This document shows, in pieces, positions 9,191-10,449 of a stretch of 10,449 bases of DNA. Location of the stretch: assembly GCA_004335835.1 (NCBI GenBank), contig RWJK01001929.1, positions 30,921-41,369 on the forward strand. The letters are read 5' to 3'. The stretch is from Scenedesmus sp. ARA3 (Eukaryota; Chlorophyta; Chlorophyceae; Sphaeropleales; Scenedesmaceae). How positions within the stretch are numbered: the stretch's first letter is position 1; each line of letters opens with the position of its first letter. A program made the position numbers and the translations under genes. The notes beneath the pieces are model-generated. The model was not told the origin of the DNA. It did no database searches and saw nothing but the letters and a program-made list of their open reading frames with translations.

Positions 9191-10350
9191 CAGCAGCAGG
9201 GTGGCAGCGGCAGCAGCAGCGGCCAGGGGGCCTGGGTTGCTGCCAGGTATGCGCCAGAGCTGAGCTGGCGCAAAGCACGCAAGTATAAGGCCATGATGCA
9301 ACAGACAGCAGATGCATCAGCAGCAGCAGCAGCCGGTCAGGCCGGCAGCGGCAGCAGCAGCGAAGCGGCGCAGGCGGCTGCGGCAGCTGCCAGGCAGGCA
9401 CGGGACGCCGAACTTGCAGCAGCAGCAGCAGCAGCAGATGCTGCGGAGGCGGATGCAGATGGCAGCAGCAGGCCAGCCAAGCAGCGGCGCAAGCGCAACG
9501 CTGCTGTTGCGGCTGCTGCTGCTGCCGTGGATGGCATCGGCACTGATGCACTGGAGGATTGCTACAGGTGGGGCGGGTGGATGCTGTCTTGGTGCTGGCT
9601 GCCTGTATGCTGAATTCCTGTTGCTGTTGCGCACTGCTGCACTGGAAATATGCTACAGGTGGGGTGGCTGGCAGCGGAGGGTGGCATGTGTCGCTGTGAG
9701 CCTTTATATGCATTTCTGTTGCTGATTGGGTTGCTGCAGACAGCAGAAGCGCTCAAAACACACTTTTCATGTCACACTGTGTAAGGGCTGTTCAGGGGAA
9801 GGGCGGGTTGGTTGTGGCCCTGCGCTTGCAACCGTTTTGTGTGGATAGCATGCAACCCACCACGTCCGTCTCACTTCATATAGCATGCCATATAGCATGC
9901 CACCCACCACGTCCGTCTCACTTCATATAGCATGCCATATAGCATGCAACCCACCACGTCCGTCTCACTTCATATAGCATGCCACCCACCACGTCCGTCT
10001 CACTTCATATGGACCTCAGGTCAGAAGTATCAGGTATACAGTGGATGCCTGCAGCAATTTGTTACAATTCAACCTCCACAACCCATGATCTGTCATGCGT
10101 TTCAAACCCGCAGGGGCTCTGGTGCGTCGTGGAGCCCCTGGCACGCCAACGGGCCCGCAGTGGAACATATGCAACTAGACCGTATGTTGACCCAAAACCC
10201 TTGAACCTCAAACCTTGCTCACTACATCAGCTGTAATGCTGCAGGGGCTCTGGCGCTTCGTGGAGCCCGTGGCATGCCAACGGGCCTGCAGTGGAGCCGC
10301 TGCGCAAGGGATCAGCTGAGGCGGCAGCAGTGGCGGCCATGCTGGCTGAG
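7343..10350 (+). CDS. Gene gamma: low-complexity protein with a PP1-docking-like motif (3' partial)
   Basis: Exon 1 runs 7343-9567 (donor TACAG|GTGGGG) and exon 2 runs 10245-10350 (CTGCAG before it, GAG|GTGAGG after it). The join is in phase: AG plus G gives Arg, reading DALEDCYR-GSGASWSPWHANG. The gene continues past the window. An in-frame TAG at 7331 precedes ATG 7343. By residue: Q-rich about 1-150; a 34-codon duplication (RLGSLTSPTLTA) at about 175-220; Gly/Ser-rich to about 310; poly-Ala tracts; RSPSP clusters; SSLKRRSPSP at 514-523; KKVRFNERVQVF at 531-542; AWVAARYAPELSWRKARKYK from 630; and a basic KQRRKR at 713-718, possibly nuclear targeting. KVRF fits the PP1 RVxF consensus and is followed by a hydrophobic strand. 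If exon 1 is not spliced at 9567, the frame ends at 9613. The gene is real with good confidence; a PP1-regulator role is inference. Confidence 0.7.
7855..8006 (+). repeat. In-frame 102-bp duplication inside gamma
   Basis: The segment encoding SSSLQRLGSLTSPTLTA occurs twice, 102 bp (34 codons) apart, with scattered, largely silent base differences. Each copy carries a TSPT proline-directed kinase-type site. A looser third relative (GRLGGL) follows in the Gly/Ser-rich part. Confidence 0.7.
8351..8375 (+). repeat. GCA microsatellite (poly-Ala) in gamma
   Basis: A CAG/GCA run read in the Ala frame, inside the gamma coding exon. Confidence 0.6.
8457..8493 (+). repeat. GCA microsatellite (poly-Ala) in gamma
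   Basis: A CAG/GCA run with one ACA interruption, read as Ala in gamma. A neighbouring run at about 8574-8600 is read as Gln, so the protein alternates between the two reading registers of the same repeat. Confidence 0.6.
9025..9057 (+). repeat. GCA microsatellite (poly-Ala) in gamma
   Basis: A long pure CAG/GCA run read as Ala, between the KVRF island and the W631 segment. It separates the two most conserved-looking parts of the protein and may vary in length. Confidence 0.65.
9153..9189 (+). repeat. GCA microsatellite (poly-Ala) in gamma
   Basis: The longest pure GCA run in the exon, read as Ala and followed by a short Gln run. It lies just before the AWVAARYAPELSWRK segment. Confidence 0.65.
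9548..9740 (+). repeat. 91-bp tandem repeat spanning the 5' splice site of gamma exon 1
   Basis: GCACTGGA...TGCTACAG|GTGGGG occurs at the exon end (9567) and again 91 bp later (9658). Homology covers about 20 coding bases and the first intron bases, with looser similarity beyond. If both junctions were used, the first repeat unit itself would be removed as a 91-base intron, and the frame would run to a TGA at about 9724. Confidence 0.65.
9780..9784 (+). terminator. TGTAA polyadenylation signal inside or after gamma
   Basis: A TGTAA stands 167 bases after the read-through stop at 9613 and 56 bases after the alternative stop near 9724, but inside the intron of the longer gene model. It could end a short gamma transcript by intronic polyadenylation, or be the true gene end. 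Confidence 0.35.
9845..10018 (+). repeat. 47/35-bp minisatellite in the gamma intron
   Basis: The core CCCACCACGTCCGTCTCACT followed by TCATAT begins at 9856, 9903, 9950 and 9985. Units of 47, 47 and 35 bp differ by presence of a 12-bp CATGCCATATAG insert. The joints contain the palindrome GCATGC and the near-palindrome CATATAGCATGCC. Copies are almost identical, so expansion is recent. Confidence 0.8.
10109..10302 (+). repeat. 131-bp tandem repeat spanning the 3' splice site of gamma exon 2
   Basis: CGCAG|GGGCTCTGG at 10113/10114 is an echo of the real exon 2 start GCAG|GGGCTCTGG at 10244/10245. Both encode GSGASWSPWHANGPAVE. The echo then diverges (HMQLDRM, stop at about 10204), while the second copy continues to a good donor at 10350. 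Differences within the shared coding part are few and mostly silent. Confidence 0.75.
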
Positions 10351-10384
10351 GTGAGGTCGGATGGCTGCTGTTGTAGCTGCGTTC

Positions 10385-10449
10385 GTGTGCGTGGTTACAT
10401 AGAGGATTGCATGTGTGCGTGTTTACATAGAGGATTGCATGTGTGCGTG
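10385..10449 (+). repeat. 28-bp tandem repeat at the right edge
   Basis: Units starting GTGTGCGTG begin at 10385, 10413 and 10441, each (where complete) followed by TTACATAGAGGATTGCAT with one base difference. They lie in the intron after gamma exon 2 and continue beyond the window. Confidence 0.8.

Noticed and set aside
8309..9294. Long minus-strand frames opposite gamma (for example 8545-9294, 7822-8406, 8997-9713)
   Set aside because: They are poly-Leu, poly-Cys and poly-Ala complements of the CAG/GCA runs; gamma has the intact frame, motif islands and in-phase splice sites.
9845..10018. CRISPR-like array
   Set aside because: Repeat units are directly tandem without unique spacers, and the surroundings are eukaryotic split genes.

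Overview
The window looks like nuclear DNA of a green alga (Chlorophyta, most likely Chlorophyceae). I infer this from three things: split genes with AG|GT splice junctions, the TGTAA polyadenylation signal typical of green algae at the expected gene ends, and very dense CAG/CTG tracts encoding poly-Ala, poly-Gln and poly-Ser. There is no bacterial operon layout, and I see no tRNA, rRNA, CRISPR array or recognisable transposon protein. The genus cannot be told from the sequence.

Layout: 1-64 is probably the 3' end of a plus-strand gene lying to the left (three TGTAA signals in a row). 65-1212 shows no supportable gene. 1581-2697 is a minus-strand gene (here 'alpha'), rebuilt from three exons. 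2698-3298 is intergenic, with an AT-rich promoter. 3352-6971 is a larger minus-strand gene ('beta') for a coiled-coil protein, rebuilt from six exons; the last four join in consistent phase. 6972-7342 is a divergent, AT-rich intergenic region. 7343 to beyond 10350 is a plus-strand gene ('gamma') for a low-complexity Q/A/S/G-rich protein. Gamma has one conserved-looking island, KKVRFNERVQVFVL, which is a good match to a protein phosphatase 1 (PP1) docking site. Gamma runs off the right edge.

The most unusual feature is structural. At seven of the eight ends of the long introns in beta and gamma, the exon edge and splice site are repeated as tandem copies of about 65-150 bp lying on the intron side ('splice-edge echoes'). 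Every copy keeps its splice junction dinucleotides, and several copies differ from the exon mainly at third codon positions. This suggests introns that grow, or are born, by tandem duplication across splice junctions, or a store of alternative exon edges. Exon models come from reading splice sites and phase by eye, without transcript data. No gene function is assigned beyond visible motifs.
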